DNA of 64,000 bases from Lysobacter capsici (GCF_018732085.1 NZ_CP076103.1:5518001-5582000); one strand, 5' to 3'. Numbered from the stretch's first letter, positions 28,159 to 37,709 are shown. The notes: generated from the letters alone by a model not told the origin. Numbers and translations: made by a program.

Positions 28159-29562
28159 TCAGCGCAGCGGCGCGCGTCGTGGCAGCGGTTTCAACGGCTC
28201 CATGGTCGCCAGATCCCAATCGGCGGGCACGAAGGCCTGCCGGGTTTCCTCGAATTTCGGATAACCGCCGACCTCGCTTTCGCCATCGATGATCTTGCCG
28301 CGGCCCTCGATGGTGTCGGCCAGGATGCGGCGATCGATGTCGTCGCGGTCCCAGGGCCGCGCGCCGACGGTAGCGATCACCGCGTCCTGCACCTGCGCCG
28401 ACGGCAGCAGCTTTACTCCGAACGGAAGCTGCGGCGCCTGCGTGAGTTCGTTCAATTTCACCGGCGCGGTGGTGTAACGCCCGATCTGCGGCAGCGGCTG
28501 GCCGATGCGATCGACGACCAGGTTGTCGTCGGCGTAGTAGTCCAGGTCGCCGGACCCGCCGACGCTGAAGAACGCCAGCGTCTGGGTCGACGGACCGGCG
28601 CGCATCACGTTGCCGCGCACCGCCATCTGCCCGGTCGAGTACGCGTGGCCCAGCCATTCCTCGGCGATCAGGTTGTAATGCACGGCGCGCTGGCCGGGGT
28701 TGTAGATCAGGTTGTTGATCACCTGTCCGCGCGCGCCGCCCTTGAACAAGGGGTTGCGCTCGTAGTTGTGCGCGTACAGGTTGCCGACGATCAAGATGTC
28801 GTTGACGTGATCGTGTATCAACGAGCCCTTGGAGTGCTCGCCCTTGCCGTGAGTGGCGTTGGCCAGGCCTTCGGCGATCAGGTTGTTGCTGAAGGTGATC
28901 CGCCTGGACGCGGCGCGCATCCAGTCGGCCTGGCTTTCGCCGAAGAAACGCGTGCTCGAGGCCGACAGGTTCTCATCGGTGGCCCAGGTCAGCGAGCAGT
29001 GGTCGACGATCACGTCGGCCGCGCCGCGCACGGTGTTGATCGCGTCGAAGTCGACCCCGGCGCGCTTGGCCAGGCCCGCTTCGCCGGGGCGCACCCGGAT
29101 ATGGCGGACGACGACGTCGTGGGTCGCGATCGTCAGCCCCCCGCGGATGAAGGTGATTCCGGGCTGCGGGGCGGTTTGTCCAGCGATGGTCAAATACGGC
29201 TCGCTGATCCGCAATTCCTTGCGTTCCAGATCGATCACGCCGCCGACCTCGAACACCACGATGCGCGGCCCGGGAGTGGCGACCGCCTCGGCGAAAGAGC
29301 CCGGACCGCTCGACGCCAGCGTGGTCACCCGCAACAGTTTCCCGCCCCGCCCGGCGGGCGTGTGCGCGGCCCAACCCTGCGCGCCCGGAAACGCCAGATC
29401 CACGTTTTCGCTCGGCGAAATACGATCTTTGGCCATGGCGCCGAACGACGCGGCGGCCAGCGAGGCGAGCAGAAATCCTCGCACCGCGGCCTTGCCGTAA
29501 CCCATCCGGCTCGCTTGCGCGGTGGCGCCGCCGAGGTCCCGCAGCACGTGTCCAATCCCCAT
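28159..29562 (-). CDS. Exported pectate lyase-like parallel beta-helix enzyme
   Basis: 467 residues from ATG 29562, preceded by GGGAGGGTGGG; the frame is open further upstream without a good start. The N-terminal export signal is long and includes a hydrophobic stretch near residues 24-45. The body has the parallel beta-helix pattern of pectate lyases: FPGAQGWAAHTPAGRGG, ITFIRGGLTI, DHCSLTWATDEN and a long Asn/Gly-rich repeat section. It is preceded by operator site 2 and is just upstream of the carboxylesterase, likely one transcript. The exact PL family is not assigned. Confidence 0.82.
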   Translation of the reverse strand: MGIGHVLRDLGGATAQASRMGYGKAAVRGFLLASLAAASFGAMAKDRISPSENVDLAFPGAQGWAAHTPAGRGGKLLRVTTLASSGPGSFAEAVATPGPRIVVFEVGGVIDLERKELRISEPYLTIAGQTAPQPGITFIRGGLTIATHDVVVRHIRVRPGEAGLAKRAGVDFDAINTVRGAADVIVDHCSLTWATDENLSASSTRFFGESQADWMRAASRRITFSNNLIAEGLANATHGKGEHSKGSLIHDHVNDILIVGNLYAHNYERNPLFKGGARGQVINNLIYNPGQRAVHYNLIAEEWLGHAYSTGQMAVRGNVMRAGPSTQTLAFFSVGGSGDLDYYADDNLVVDRIGQPLPQIGRYTTAPVKLNELTQAPQLPFGVKLLPSAQVQDAVIATVGARPWDRDDIDRRILADTIEGRGKIIDGESEVGGYPKFEETRQAFVPADWDLATMEPLKPLPRRAPLR

Positions 29563-29605
29563 CCCACCCTCCCAGGTTGTGAGCCAAGCATACGACCGGA
29601 TTGTC

Positions 29606-29621
29606 AATGACACCGGTTTCC
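29606..29621. promoter_or_regulatory. Pectin-regulon LacI operator (site 2)
   Basis: AATGACACCGGTTTCC. It sits between the divergent pectate lyase start (29562) and hydratase start (29667) and could repress both. Identical in the first 13 bases to site 3. Confidence 0.75.
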
Positions 29622-29666
29622 TATACAACAGCCGCAGACAGGATTTGCCCCGGGATCGGCTCAAGC

Positions 29667-30497
29667 ATGGCGAACCACCCTTTCCACGACCCTATCGACG
29701 AGCTCGCTCTCGCGACCCGCCTGGTCGACGCCCGCCTGGGCGCCCGAGCGCTCGCGCTTTACCCGGGGCCGCAGCCGCAGAGCCTGGATGAGGGCTACCG
29801 CGTGCAGGATCGCGCGATCGCGCTGTGGGATCGGCCGCTGGCCGGCTGGAAGGTCGGGCGCATTCCCGAGCAATGGGAGCGCGTGCTCGGCGAGGAGCGC
29901 TTGGTCGGTCCGATCTTCGCCGACGCGGTGCAGCGCGTCGCGACCGGACAAAGCGGCCGCTTCGCGATCATTCGCGACGGCTTCGCCGCGGTCGAGGCCG
30001 AGTACGTGTTCACCCTGCGCGACGACGCGCCCGCGGACAAGACCGAGTACAGCGCGGCCGAAGCGGCCTCGCTGGTGGATTCGCTCTCGGTCGGCGTCGA
30101 ATTGGCCGGCAGTCCGCTGCCCTTGATCAACATCCTCGGCCCGGCGGTGGTGGTCTCCGACTTCGGCAACAACTCCGGCCTGATTCTCGGACCGCGGATC
30201 GAGGATTGGCAACGCATCGACGACGCCGAACTGGTCTGCGAAACCTTCATCGACGATCGTTCGGTGGGTCGTGGCGGCAGCGCCTCCATTCCCGGCGGCC
30301 TGCTGGCGGCATTGCGCTTCGCGCTTGCGCGTTGCGCGCGTCGCGGCTATCCGCTCAAGGCCGGCATGCACATCGCCACCGGCGCCACCACCGGCATCCA
30401 CGATATCGTCGCCGGCCAACGCTCGCGGGTCGATTTCGGCCGCTGGGGCAGTGTGTTGTGCGAAACGATGGCGGCCACCGATCCGAGGAACGCATGA
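29667..30497 (+). CDS. 2-keto-4-pentenoate hydratase-like (fumarylacetoacetase superfamily) enzyme
   Basis: 276 residues from ATG 29667 (MANHPFHD); an open frame continues upstream over the operator, so the internal ATG is preferred. Motifs of the hydratase/decarboxylase branch: VEAEYVF with the metal-binding Glu residues, LPLINILGPAVVVSDFGNNSG and a late TGATTGIHDI. It hydrates unsaturated keto-acids. Its role in pectin breakdown is not established; it may handle an unsaturated sugar-acid by-product. TRAP genes follow 1 bp after the stop. Confidence 0.78.
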   Translation: MANHPFHDPIDELALATRLVDARLGARALALYPGPQPQSLDEGYRVQDRAIALWDRPLAGWKVGRIPEQWERVLGEERLVGPIFADAVQRVATGQSGRFAIIRDGFAAVEAEYVFTLRDDAPADKTEYSAAEAASLVDSLSVGVELAGSPLPLINILGPAVVVSDFGNNSGLILGPRIEDWQRIDDAELVCETFIDDRSVGRGGSASIPGGLLAALRFALARCARRGYPLKAGMHIATGATTGIHDIVAGQRSRVDFGRWGSVLCETMAATDPRNA

Positions 30498-30498
30498 C

Positions 30499-31491
30499 AT
30501 GACCACGCGACGCGACTTCCTGTTGGGCCTGGGCGCCGCCGGCGTGGCGACCGTCGTGCCGGCCGCGACGCGGGCGGCCGATGGCCATCGGCTGCTGACC
30601 GCGACCGACGTGCACGTCAAGGATTACCCGACGGTCGCGGCGATCGAGTGGATCGGCCGCGAACTCGAACGCGCGACCGGCGGGCGCCTGCGGCTGCGCA
30701 TGTACCACTCCGGCCAACTCGGTCGCGAGTCCGAAGCCATCGACATGGCGCGCTTCGGTGCGATCGACATCACCCGCGTCTACAGCGGCGCGCTCAACAA
30801 CGCCTTTCCGCTGACCCAGGTGCTGTCGTTGCCGTATGTGTTCGATTCGGTGCCGCATCTGCGGCGCGCGCTGGACGGTCCGGTCGGTGCGCAGGTGCTG
30901 CGCGGCTTCGGCGCGCGCGAGCTGGTCGGCCTGGCGATCTACGACTGCGGCGCGCGCTGCTTCTACAACGCGCGCAAGCCGATCGTCGGTCCGTCCGACC
31001 TGCACGGGCTGAAGTTCCGGGTGCCCTCGTCCGACATCTTCATGCGCATGATCCGCATGCTCGGCGGCAATCCCACGCCGCTCGCATACGGCGAGGTGTT
31101 CTCCGCGCTGCAGACCCATCTGATCGACGGCGCCGAGAACAATCTGCGCAGCTTCCATTCCAGCCGCCAGTTCGAGGCGGCGCGTTACTGGTCGCAAAGC
31201 GAGCATTCCTATGCGCCCGACGTATTGCTGATGTCCAGGCGCAGCTTCGATTCGCTGCGCGCCGACGATCGTGCCTTGCTGCTCGACATCGCCCGTCGCT
31301 CGGTCGCGGTGATGCGCGCGCTGTGGGACGAGTCCGAAGCGCAGGCGCGCACCGCCCTGATCGCCGCCGGCGTGCAGATGAACGCATGCGACCTGCCCGC
31401 GTTCCGCAAGGCGGTGCAGCCGCTGTTGTCCGACTACCACCGCGTGCCGGCGCTGGAAGCGCTGTACCGCGACATCCGCTCCCTGGCTTGA
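30499..31491 (+). CDS. dctP: TRAP transporter solute-binding protein (DctP family)
   Basis: 330 residues, ATG 30499. Tat-type signal MTTRRDFLLGLG with cleavage near TRAA. The mature protein has the DctP fold, with the conserved Arg region LKFRVPSSDIFMRMIRMLG expected to bind the carboxylate and SALQTHLIDGAENN. Neighbouring sugar-acid genes suggest galacturonate or a related uronate. The partner membrane subunit dctM is decayed, so transport may not work unless another DctM substitutes. Confidence 0.88.
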   Translation: MTTRRDFLLGLGAAGVATVVPAATRAADGHRLLTATDVHVKDYPTVAAIEWIGRELERATGGRLRLRMYHSGQLGRESEAIDMARFGAIDITRVYSGALNNAFPLTQVLSLPYVFDSVPHLRRALDGPVGAQVLRGFGARELVGLAIYDCGARCFYNARKPIVGPSDLHGLKFRVPSSDIFMRMIRMLGGNPTPLAYGEVFSALQTHLIDGAENNLRSFHSSRQFEAARYWSQSEHSYAPDVLLMSRRSFDSLRADDRALLLDIARRSVAVMRALWDESEAQARTALIAAGVQMNACDLPAFRKAVQPLLSDYHRVPALEALYRDIRSLA

Positions 31492-31501
31492 GGCGTCGAC
31501 C

Positions 31502-32029
31502 GTGGAAGAGACTCTCGATACGCATGAGCACGCCGAACAAGCGGCGTCGCTCGGCCTGCTGGACCGTATCGCCGCCGGCGCGGTCGCGATCGCCGGCGCG
31601 GCCTTGCTCGGCATGGTCGCGGTGCAGGCGCTGCAGGTGTTCGCGCGCTACGTGATCAACGACTCGCCGGGCTGGACGGAACCGGTGGCATTGATCCTGC
31701 TCAATACCGCGATGAGCTTCGGCGCCGCCGCGGGCGTGCATCGCGGTTCGCACTTCGGTTTCTTCGTACTCGTACACACCGCCTCGCCACCGATAAAACG
31801 CGTGCTGCTGGCGCTGTCCAACAGCGTGATCGCGATCATCGGCGGCGCCCTGGCGGTGTGGGGAACGCAATTGTTGCTCGACGGCATCGACATCCCGATG
31901 GCGGGCGCGCCGCTGCCGCAGAGCGCGGTGTTCGCGCCGATGGCGATGGGCGGCGCGTTGATGGCGCTGTTCGCGCTGCAACGGCTGTTCGCCGTGCTGG
32001 TTTCCCCCGCCTCGGCCCGGAGCGAATGA
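31502..32029 (+). CDS. dctQ: TRAP transporter small membrane subunit (DctQ family)
   Basis: 175 residues from GTG 31502, 10 bp after dctP. Four hydrophobic segments, with FARYVINDSPGWTEPVALILLNTAMSFGAA-type motif of DctQ (QVFARYVINDSPGWTEPVAL). The stop overlaps the ATG of the dctM remnant. Frame intact. Confidence 0.88.
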   Translation: MEETLDTHEHAEQAASLGLLDRIAAGAVAIAGAALLGMVAVQALQVFARYVINDSPGWTEPVALILLNTAMSFGAAAGVHRGSHFGFFVLVHTASPPIKRVLLALSNSVIAIIGGALAVWGTQLLLDGIDIPMAGAPLPQSAVFAPMAMGGALMALFALQRLFAVLVSPASARSE

Positions 32030-33012
32030 TGGAAGTCGCGATTCTGTTCGGCGTATTCGCCGCGCTGCTGATCATCGGCGTGCCGGTGGCGTATTCGTTG
32101 TCGGCCTCGGCGCTGGCGACCTTGATCTACATCGGCCTGCCGCCGATCGTGGTGGTGCAGCAGACCGCCGCGGGCGCGGGCTCGGCCTCGCTGATCGCGA
32201 TTCCGTTGTTCATCTTCGCCGGCGAGATCATGTTGCGCGGCGGCATCTCCGAGCGCCTGATCGGTCTCGCCTCGGCGGTTGGATCGGCGCGCGGACTCGG
32301 CCAGGTCAGAGTCGTCGCTGTTCGCGTGTGTTGTTCGCCGCGTGGTTTGTCGGCGGCGCGATGATTCCGCAGATGGCCAAGCGCGGCTTCGATCGCGACT
32401 TCGCCGTCAATGTCACCATGACCGCGGCGATGGTCGCGCGGGTGCCGCTCGATCTGTTGGCGGGCGGGCGGCATTTCGATCGGACCGTGTTCGCCGCGCT
32501 GATGCCCGCGCTGCTGATGATGGTGGATATGACGTTGGATCATCGCTCGGTCGCGGCTTCGCGGTCGCGGCGGGCTTGCCGCTGGCGGTTGTCTCGTCGC
32601 CGGCATTCGCGGCGCATCTTCACCGGCGCGGATGTCGGCGGCGAGAGCGGTGGTGATCTGCTGTATGGGTGCGCTGGCGGATGCGCTGGTGGATGAGGCG
32701 CTTGGCGCGCGCGCGCGGCGGGTGGCGGATCGGGCGGCGGTCGCGGGTGATGGCGGGGATTTGTTGTTGTGATTGCTGACCGCGGGATGGATTTGAGGAT
32801 GGTGGCACGTTCATGGGCTGATCATCATCTGGCCGAGATGGATGATCATCGGCGGGGGAGTGATCTCTGGTTGGAAGGGCGGCATATTTCATCGCCGGCT
32901 GGGCTCGGTGCTGTTCGGATCGGGGCGTGGTGCTGGGTTCTGGCTGTCGGCGCTGGCGGTGCTGCTGGTGTGGCGCTGTCGCAGTTGGGGGTTGTGGTTG
33001 CTCAAGCACTGA
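32026..33012 (+). pseudogene. Decayed TRAP large membrane subunit (DctM)
   Basis: The frame opens correctly (MMEVAILFGVFAALLIIGVP, then SLIAIPLFIFAGEIMLRGG and SERLIGLASAV) and is lost near 32300. A second frame resumes with GGAMIPQMAKRGFDRDFAVNV, a signature DctM segment, then drifts after about 32540. A further hydrophobic remnant in the original frame (from 32818) ends at a stop at 33010. Only about 1.05 kb lies before the next gene, against about 1.3 kb for an intact dctM, so there are several indels and net loss. An assembly error is possible but would need many errors confined to this stretch. Confidence 0.8.
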
Positions 33013-33107
33013 TACGGGCGGGCGCGGGTTCCTGCGACCGCTGTAGACGCGGACACGCGCGCACGGTGTGAACGGCGATGCGGGCTATTAGAAACGCTCC
33101 TCCGGCC

Positions 33108-34077
33108 ATGCCGCGCAAGAAAACTGAAGCACCTGTTCCGGCCCAGGCGCGGACGATCCCGGATCGGGCCAAGACGATCAACGACATCGCGCGCTTGGCC
33201 GACGTGTCGAAGAAGACCGTGTCGCGGGTGCTCAACCAGTCGCCGCTGGTGCATCAGGAAACCCGCGAGCGGGTCGAAGCGGTGATGCGCGAGTTCAACT
33301 ACACCCCCGATCCGTTCGCGCGCGGGCTGGCGTTTCGCCGCTCGTTCCTGATCGGCATGGTCTACGACGCAGAGGATCGTGATGGCTGATCGATCGGTTT
33401 CGAACTGGTCGTGCATGCGAGCCGCAGTTTGAGACGGTGTGCGCGTGCGCTGCTGCAGCGCGTGCGGATGCTGGGTGGGAAGTGGTATTGGCGACATGGC
33501 CGTGGTTGCGCATCGCCTCGGTGGGAAGGTGCTGCGCAGGTCATCGGACGACCGCGACGGCGCCGCCGAAGCGGCCGACTATCTGCAATCGCTGGGCCAT
33601 CGCGACATCGCCCTGATCACGGGTCCGTCCAGCTATCGCTCGGCCCACGAGCGCACCGCCGGTTTCGTCGATGCGTTGGCCAAACGCGGAATAGAACTGC
33701 CGTCCACGCGCATCGTCGAGGCCGGTTACACCTTCGAATCGGGCGTCGCGGCGGCGGAACTGCTGCTCTCCGGCGGCCAGCGGCCGAGCGCGATCTTCAC
33801 CGGCAACGACGAAATGGCCGCGGGCGTGTACAAGGTCGCGCTGCGCTCGGGCATCAGCATTCCGCAGCAGTTGTCGGTGATCGGTTTCGATGACAGCCCG
33901 CTGGCCTCGCGGCTGTGGCCGGCGCTCAGTTCGGTGCGCCTGCCGGTGCGCGACATGGGCCGGATCGCCGCCTCGATGCTGCTGCAGCCCGAATCCGGCG
34001 CCGCCGCGGTGGTGGCGTCGGCCAGCGTGCGGCCGCATCTGATCGTGCGCGATTCCTGCCAGCCGCCGGCGTATTGA
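33108..34077 (+). pseudogene. Decayed LacI-family regulator
   Basis: The N-terminus is intact (MPRKKTEAP, HTH INDIARLADVSKKTVSRVL, then FLIGMVYD) but meets TGA 33387-33389. GFELVVHAS follows in the same frame, and a different frame from about 33547 gives an intact C-terminal half (DGAAEAADYLQSLGHRDIAL to GFDDSPLASRLW). Against the intact paralogue at 36556-37695, roughly 110 bases are missing in the middle. It adjoins the decayed dctM, so one erosion event may have hit both. Confidence 0.82.
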
Positions 34078-34440
34078 GCGAGCAAGAGTGCGGCCGCATC
34101 GACAGCGATCGCGCGCGAAAGCAGGCGCGTCCTGAGCTTGTGACCGCGCGTCGGTTGCGGCTTGCTGCGCAATAGTAGAACGCCGGCCACCGATCCGGCG
34201 TCACGCGGCCGGCGAATCCCGCGGCGAATTGACGCAGCGAATGCGATCACAACCCTGCATACGCTCATCCGCGATGCCTCGCCCACAGGGCTGCCGGCAA
34301 CGCAGACACCGCGATGAATCCCGACCGCCCACGCCCTCCGGACGGCCCTTGTCCAGGCTAATGACACCGGTTACCTTTCGGGACTAGAATCGCTCGAAAC
34401 CGACGCCGCGCCGTGCGCACCGCTTCCAGGGAGTTCCCCG
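34078..34440. other. Intergenic region upstream of kduI
   Basis: No gene seen. It holds the kduI promoter region with operator site 3 at 34360-34375. Confidence 0.6.
34360..34375. promoter_or_regulatory. Pectin-regulon LacI operator (site 3)
   Basis: AATGACACCGGTTACC, about 65 bp upstream of the kduI ATG. It contains the palindromic core ACCGGT, with GGTTACC as an imperfect mirror of the left arm. Confidence 0.78.
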
Positions 34441-35286
34441 ATGTTCCAAAAGACGTATCACGCGACCCACCCGGACATGATGGCCGGCGCCAGCAACCAG
34501 CAACTGCGCGACCGCTATCTGATCGGCGATCTGTTCGCCGAAGGCGAGGTGCGCCTGAACTATTCGCACAACGAACGTTTCGTGATCGGCGGCGCGGCGC
34601 CCACGCATGCGCCGGTCAGTCTGCCGGTCCACAGCGAACCGGCCTCGGCCGCGGGCAAGCCGTTTCTCGAGCGCCGCGAACTGGGCATCGTCAACGTCGG
34701 CAGCGGCGCCGGCACGGTCGTGGTCGATGGGCAAAGCTATTCGCTGCAGCCCAGAGACGGCCTGTACGTGCCGATGGGCAGCGCCGAAGTGACCTTCGCC
34801 TCCATCGATGCCGCGCAGCCGGCCAAGTTCTATCTCGCTTCGACGCCGGCGCACGCGCGCTACGAAACCGTGCATATCTCGATCGACCAGGCCGTGCCGC
34901 TGCAGCGCGGCGCGCTGGAAACCTCGAACGAACGCACGATCTATCAGTACATCGTCCCGGCCACCTGCCGCTCGTGCCAGTTGCTGCTGGGGTTGACCGT
35001 GCTCAAGCCGGGCAGCGTGTGGAACACCATGCCGCCGCACCTGCACGATCGCCGCTCGGAGGTGTATTTCTACTTCGATCTGGGCGATCAGCGGGTCATG
35101 CACTTCATGGGCGAACCGGCCGACATGCGCCATCTGGTGATCGGCAACGACGAGGCCGTGGTCTCGCCGCCGTGGTCGATCCACATGGGCTCGGGCACCA
35201 AGAACTACTGCTTCATCTGGGCGATGGGCGGCGAGAACCTCGACTACACCGACATGCATCAACTCGACATCTGCCAGCTCAAGTGA
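34441..35286 (+). CDS. kduI: 5-dehydro-4-deoxy-D-glucuronate isomerase
   Basis: 281 residues, full length. Cupin-fold zinc isomerase with ligands H200, H202, E207 (PPHLHDRRSEVYFY) and H248 (IHMGSGTKN). It converts 5-keto-4-deoxyuronate, from unsaturated galacturonate, to 2,5-diketo-3-deoxygluconate, the substrate of KduD encoded next. Cytoplasmic. An operator 65 bp upstream indicates pectin-dependent control. Confidence 0.95.
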   Translation: MFQKTYHATHPDMMAGASNQQLRDRYLIGDLFAEGEVRLNYSHNERFVIGGAAPTHAPVSLPVHSEPASAAGKPFLERRELGIVNVGSGAGTVVVDGQSYSLQPRDGLYVPMGSAEVTFASIDAAQPAKFYLASTPAHARYETVHISIDQAVPLQRGALETSNERTIYQYIVPATCRSCQLLLGLTVLKPGSVWNTMPPHLHDRRSEVYFYFDLGDQRVMHFMGEPADMRHLVIGNDEAVVSPPWSIHMGSGTKNYCFIWAMGGENLDYTDMHQLDICQLK

Positions 35287-35296
35287 GGATGCGCGC

Positions 35297-36058
35297 GTGA
35301 GCCACGACCATCCTTTCAGCCTGAGCGGCAAAGTCGCCCTGGTCACCGGCGCCAATCGCGGCCTGGGCCAGGGCATCGCGGTCGCGCTCGCGCAAGCCGG
35401 CGCCGACATCGCCTGCCTCGCCAGCGGCTCCTCGCAGGACACCCTCGAGCAGGTGCGCGGCCTGGGCCGGCGCGCGCATGCGATCCAGGCCGATCTGTCG
35501 AGCCTGGAACCGATCGAGCGCATCGTCGACGACACCGTGCGGACGCTGGGCGGCATCGACATCCTGGTCAACAACGCCGGCCTGATCCGGCGCATGGACG
35601 CGATCGATTTCAGCGAGGCCGATTGGGATGCGGTGATGAACGTCAATCTCAAGAGCGCGTTCTTTCTCGCCCAGGCCGCCGGCAAGCGCATGATCGCCGG
35701 CGGACGCGGCAAGATCATCAACATCGCCTCGATGCTGTCGTTCCAGGGCGGCATCCGCGTGCCCTCCTACACCGCCAGCAAATCCGGCCTGGCCGGGATC
35801 ACCCGTCTGCTCGCCAACGAATGGGCCGGCAAGGGGCTGAACGTCAATGCGATCGCGCCGGGCTACATGAGCACCGACAACACCGCGCAACTGCGCGCCG
35901 ACGAGTCGCGCAACCGCGACATCCTCGCGCGGATTCCGGCCGGTCGTTGGGGCGAGCCGTCCGATCTTGGCGGCGCGGCGGTGTTCCTGGCCAGCCGCGC
36001 CTCGGACTACGTCAACGGCGCGATCGTGCCGGTCGATGGAGGCTGGCTGGCTCGCTGA
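35297..36058 (+). CDS. kduD: 2-dehydro-3-deoxy-D-gluconate 5-dehydrogenase (SDR)
   Basis: 253 residues from GTG 35297 with AGGA upstream. Classical short-chain dehydrogenase: TGANRGLG at 17-24, NNAG at 92-95, catalytic S145, Y158 and K162 (YTASK). It reduces 2,5-diketo-3-deoxygluconate to KDG, which kdgK at 21.6 kb can phosphorylate. It starts 10 bp after kduI, in one operon. Confidence 0.93.
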   Translation: MSHDHPFSLSGKVALVTGANRGLGQGIAVALAQAGADIACLASGSSQDTLEQVRGLGRRAHAIQADLSSLEPIERIVDDTVRTLGGIDILVNNAGLIRRMDAIDFSEADWDAVMNVNLKSAFFLAQAAGKRMIAGGRGKIINIASMLSFQGGIRVPSYTASKSGLAGITRLLANEWAGKGLNVNAIAPGYMSTDNTAQLRADESRNRDILARIPAGRWGEPSDLGGAAVFLASRASDYVNGAIVPVDGGWLAR

Positions 36059-36079
36059 CGTCCCATCGGAGGAGCTTTC

Positions 36080-36523
36080 ATGATGAATCTCCAGGTCTTC
36101 AAATACGCCGTCGTCATTGCGTCGGCGATCTCGGCACCCATCGTCCTGGCCACCGATCGCGACCGGCCCTCGCGTTCGGATTCGTATGTCGAGCGAGCCG
36201 CCGACATCGCGGTGGAGCAGCCTGGACCGCACGAAGGCGACGGCACGACGACCGCATATCCGTTCTTCGAACACGCAAGCGATTTCGACCTCGTGTTCCG
36301 CCGACGCGCGCTGCACCCCGGTGCGTCGATCGGCGAGCATACCAACGACAAAGACGAGATCTATTACATCGTGTCGGGACGCGGCGAACTGATGCTGGAC
36401 GGAAAACGAAGCCAGGTCGCCGCCGGCGATGCGGTCTTGACGCGAAACGGCAGTCGCCACGGCCTTCGCCAGATCGGCGCGCAAGACCTGAGCATCATCG
36501 TCGTCTACAGGCGCAAACGCTGA
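36080..36523 (+). CDS. Exported cupin-domain protein
   Basis: 147 residues, ATG 36080 with GGAGGAG upstream. Signal peptide (KYAVVIASAISAPIVLATD). One cupin domain: GASIGEHTNDKDEIYYIVSGRGELMLDG, then AGDAVLTRNGSRHGL, with His/Glu/His metal ligands. It follows kduD closely. Cytoplasmic cupin KdgF linearises unsaturated uronates; this could be a periplasmic counterpart, but that is a guess from context. Confidence 0.75.
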   Translation: MMNLQVFKYAVVIASAISAPIVLATDRDRPSRSDSYVERAADIAVEQPGPHEGDGTTTAYPFFEHASDFDLVFRRRALHPGASIGEHTNDKDEIYYIVSGRGELMLDGKRSQVAAGDAVLTRNGSRHGLRQIGAQDLSIIVVYRRKR

Positions 36524-36555
36524 GGATTCGATGCAACCGCGGGATTGCGACGAAT

Positions 36556-37695
36556 TCAGCACGCATCCGACGGTTGCCCGGCCGGTGCCCCCGTAGAATC
36601 GCGAATGGTGAGGCGAGGCGTCACCGCCGCCTGCCAACCGATCATCGCAGCCGCGGCCTTGTCCGCTGACGTGCGACCCAGCAACGACTGCACCGCCAGG
36701 CGTCCGACATCACAAACCGGCAAGTGGATCGTGGTCAGGCTGGGCCAAAGTTGCGACGCCAACGGGCTGTCGTCGTAACCCACCACCGACAGGTCGTCCG
36801 GGATCGACAGCCCCAGACGCATGGCGGCCTTGTAGATGCCCGCCGCCATCTCGTCGTTGCAGGCGAAGATCGCGGTCGGTCGCGGCGTCTGCGCCAGCAG
36901 ATACTCCGCGCCGGCCACCCCGGATTCGAACGTATAGCTGCCCAGATACACGCATTTCGACGACAGCCCGACGTCGCTTTCGGCCAGGTGCTGGGCGAAA
37001 CCTTCCGCGCGCTCGATCGACGAGCGATAGCGCCGCGGCCCGGTGATCACGCCCAGTCGCCGATGCCCCAATGAAAGCAGGTGATGGGCGGCTTCGACGC
37101 CGGCCTGGCGATCGCGCGTCAGCACCGTTCGCATCGGGTCGTCCAGGGGGATCGAGGCGACGCGGACATAGCGGCAACCCGTTTCGCGCAGCGCGCTCGC
37201 CAGCAGTTCGTCTTCCGATACGCGCGGAATCAGGATCAACCCGTGCAATTTGTGCTGCAGACCGAAACGGCGCACGCCGTCGACGTAGTCGGAACGATTG
37301 CTGTCGCAGGGATGCACGACCAGTTCGAAACCGGTGCCCTTCAAGGCGTCGAGCACGCTGCGCTGGATCTCGATGACGTAGTGCGCGGTGGGGTTGTCGT
37401 AGACCAGCCCGATCAACTTTCGCCGCGGAGCGACCAAGGCCGGCATTTGATTGCCGCCTGGATAACGCAGGCCGCTCATCAGCTCAAGGATGCGGTTGCG
37501 GGTCTCGGCATTGACCAACGGCGACTCGTTGATCACCCGCGAAACTGTCTTCGCCGAAACATTGGCCAGCCGCGCGATGTCGTCCACGGTCGACGACCCG
37601 GCCATCGCCGTGCGGTTTGCGAGCGCCGATCCGCGCGACGTCCCGTCACCAAGCCCACGCGCGCGTTTCGCCCTGGACATGTCGTCTTGCATCAT
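36556..37695 (-). CDS. LacI-family regulator of pectin genes (KdgR-like)
   Basis: Up to 379 residues. Starts at 37695, 37692 or 37680 are all possible; the first residues before the HTH (VDDIARLANVSAKTVSRVI) are Arg/Ser-rich and disordered. The effector domain is intact (GLVYDNPTAHYVIEIQRSVL, CNDEMAAGIYKAAM, YDDSPLASQLWPSL). The operator at 37710 lies just upstream of its own start, suggesting autoregulation. It is the intact paralogue of the decayed LacI at 33108-34077 and the likely reader of all four ATGACACCGGT-type sites. Confidence 0.88.
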   Translation of the reverse strand: MMQDDMSRAKRARGLGDGTSRGSALANRTAMAGSSTVDDIARLANVSAKTVSRVINESPLVNAETRNRILELMSGLRYPGGNQMPALVAPRRKLIGLVYDNPTAHYVIEIQRSVLDALKGTGFELVVHPCDSNRSDYVDGVRRFGLQHKLHGLILIPRVSEDELLASALRETGCRYVRVASIPLDDPMRTVLTRDRQAGVEAAHHLLSLGHRRLGVITGPRRYRSSIERAEGFAQHLAESDVGLSSKCVYLGSYTFESGVAGAEYLLAQTPRPTAIFACNDEMAAGIYKAAMRLGLSIPDDLSVVGYDDSPLASQLWPSLTTIHLPVCDVGRLAVQSLLGRTSADKAAAAMIGWQAAVTPRLTIRDSTGAPAGQPSDAC

Positions 37696-37709
37696 CCTGA
37701 TCGCCAGAA

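Noticed and set aside
32818..32850. Imperfect inverted repeat in the dctM remnant
   Set aside because: TGATCATC and GATGATCA can pair, but the stretch also reads as a hydrophobic coding remnant (LIIIWPRWMIIGG), which explains it without a special role.
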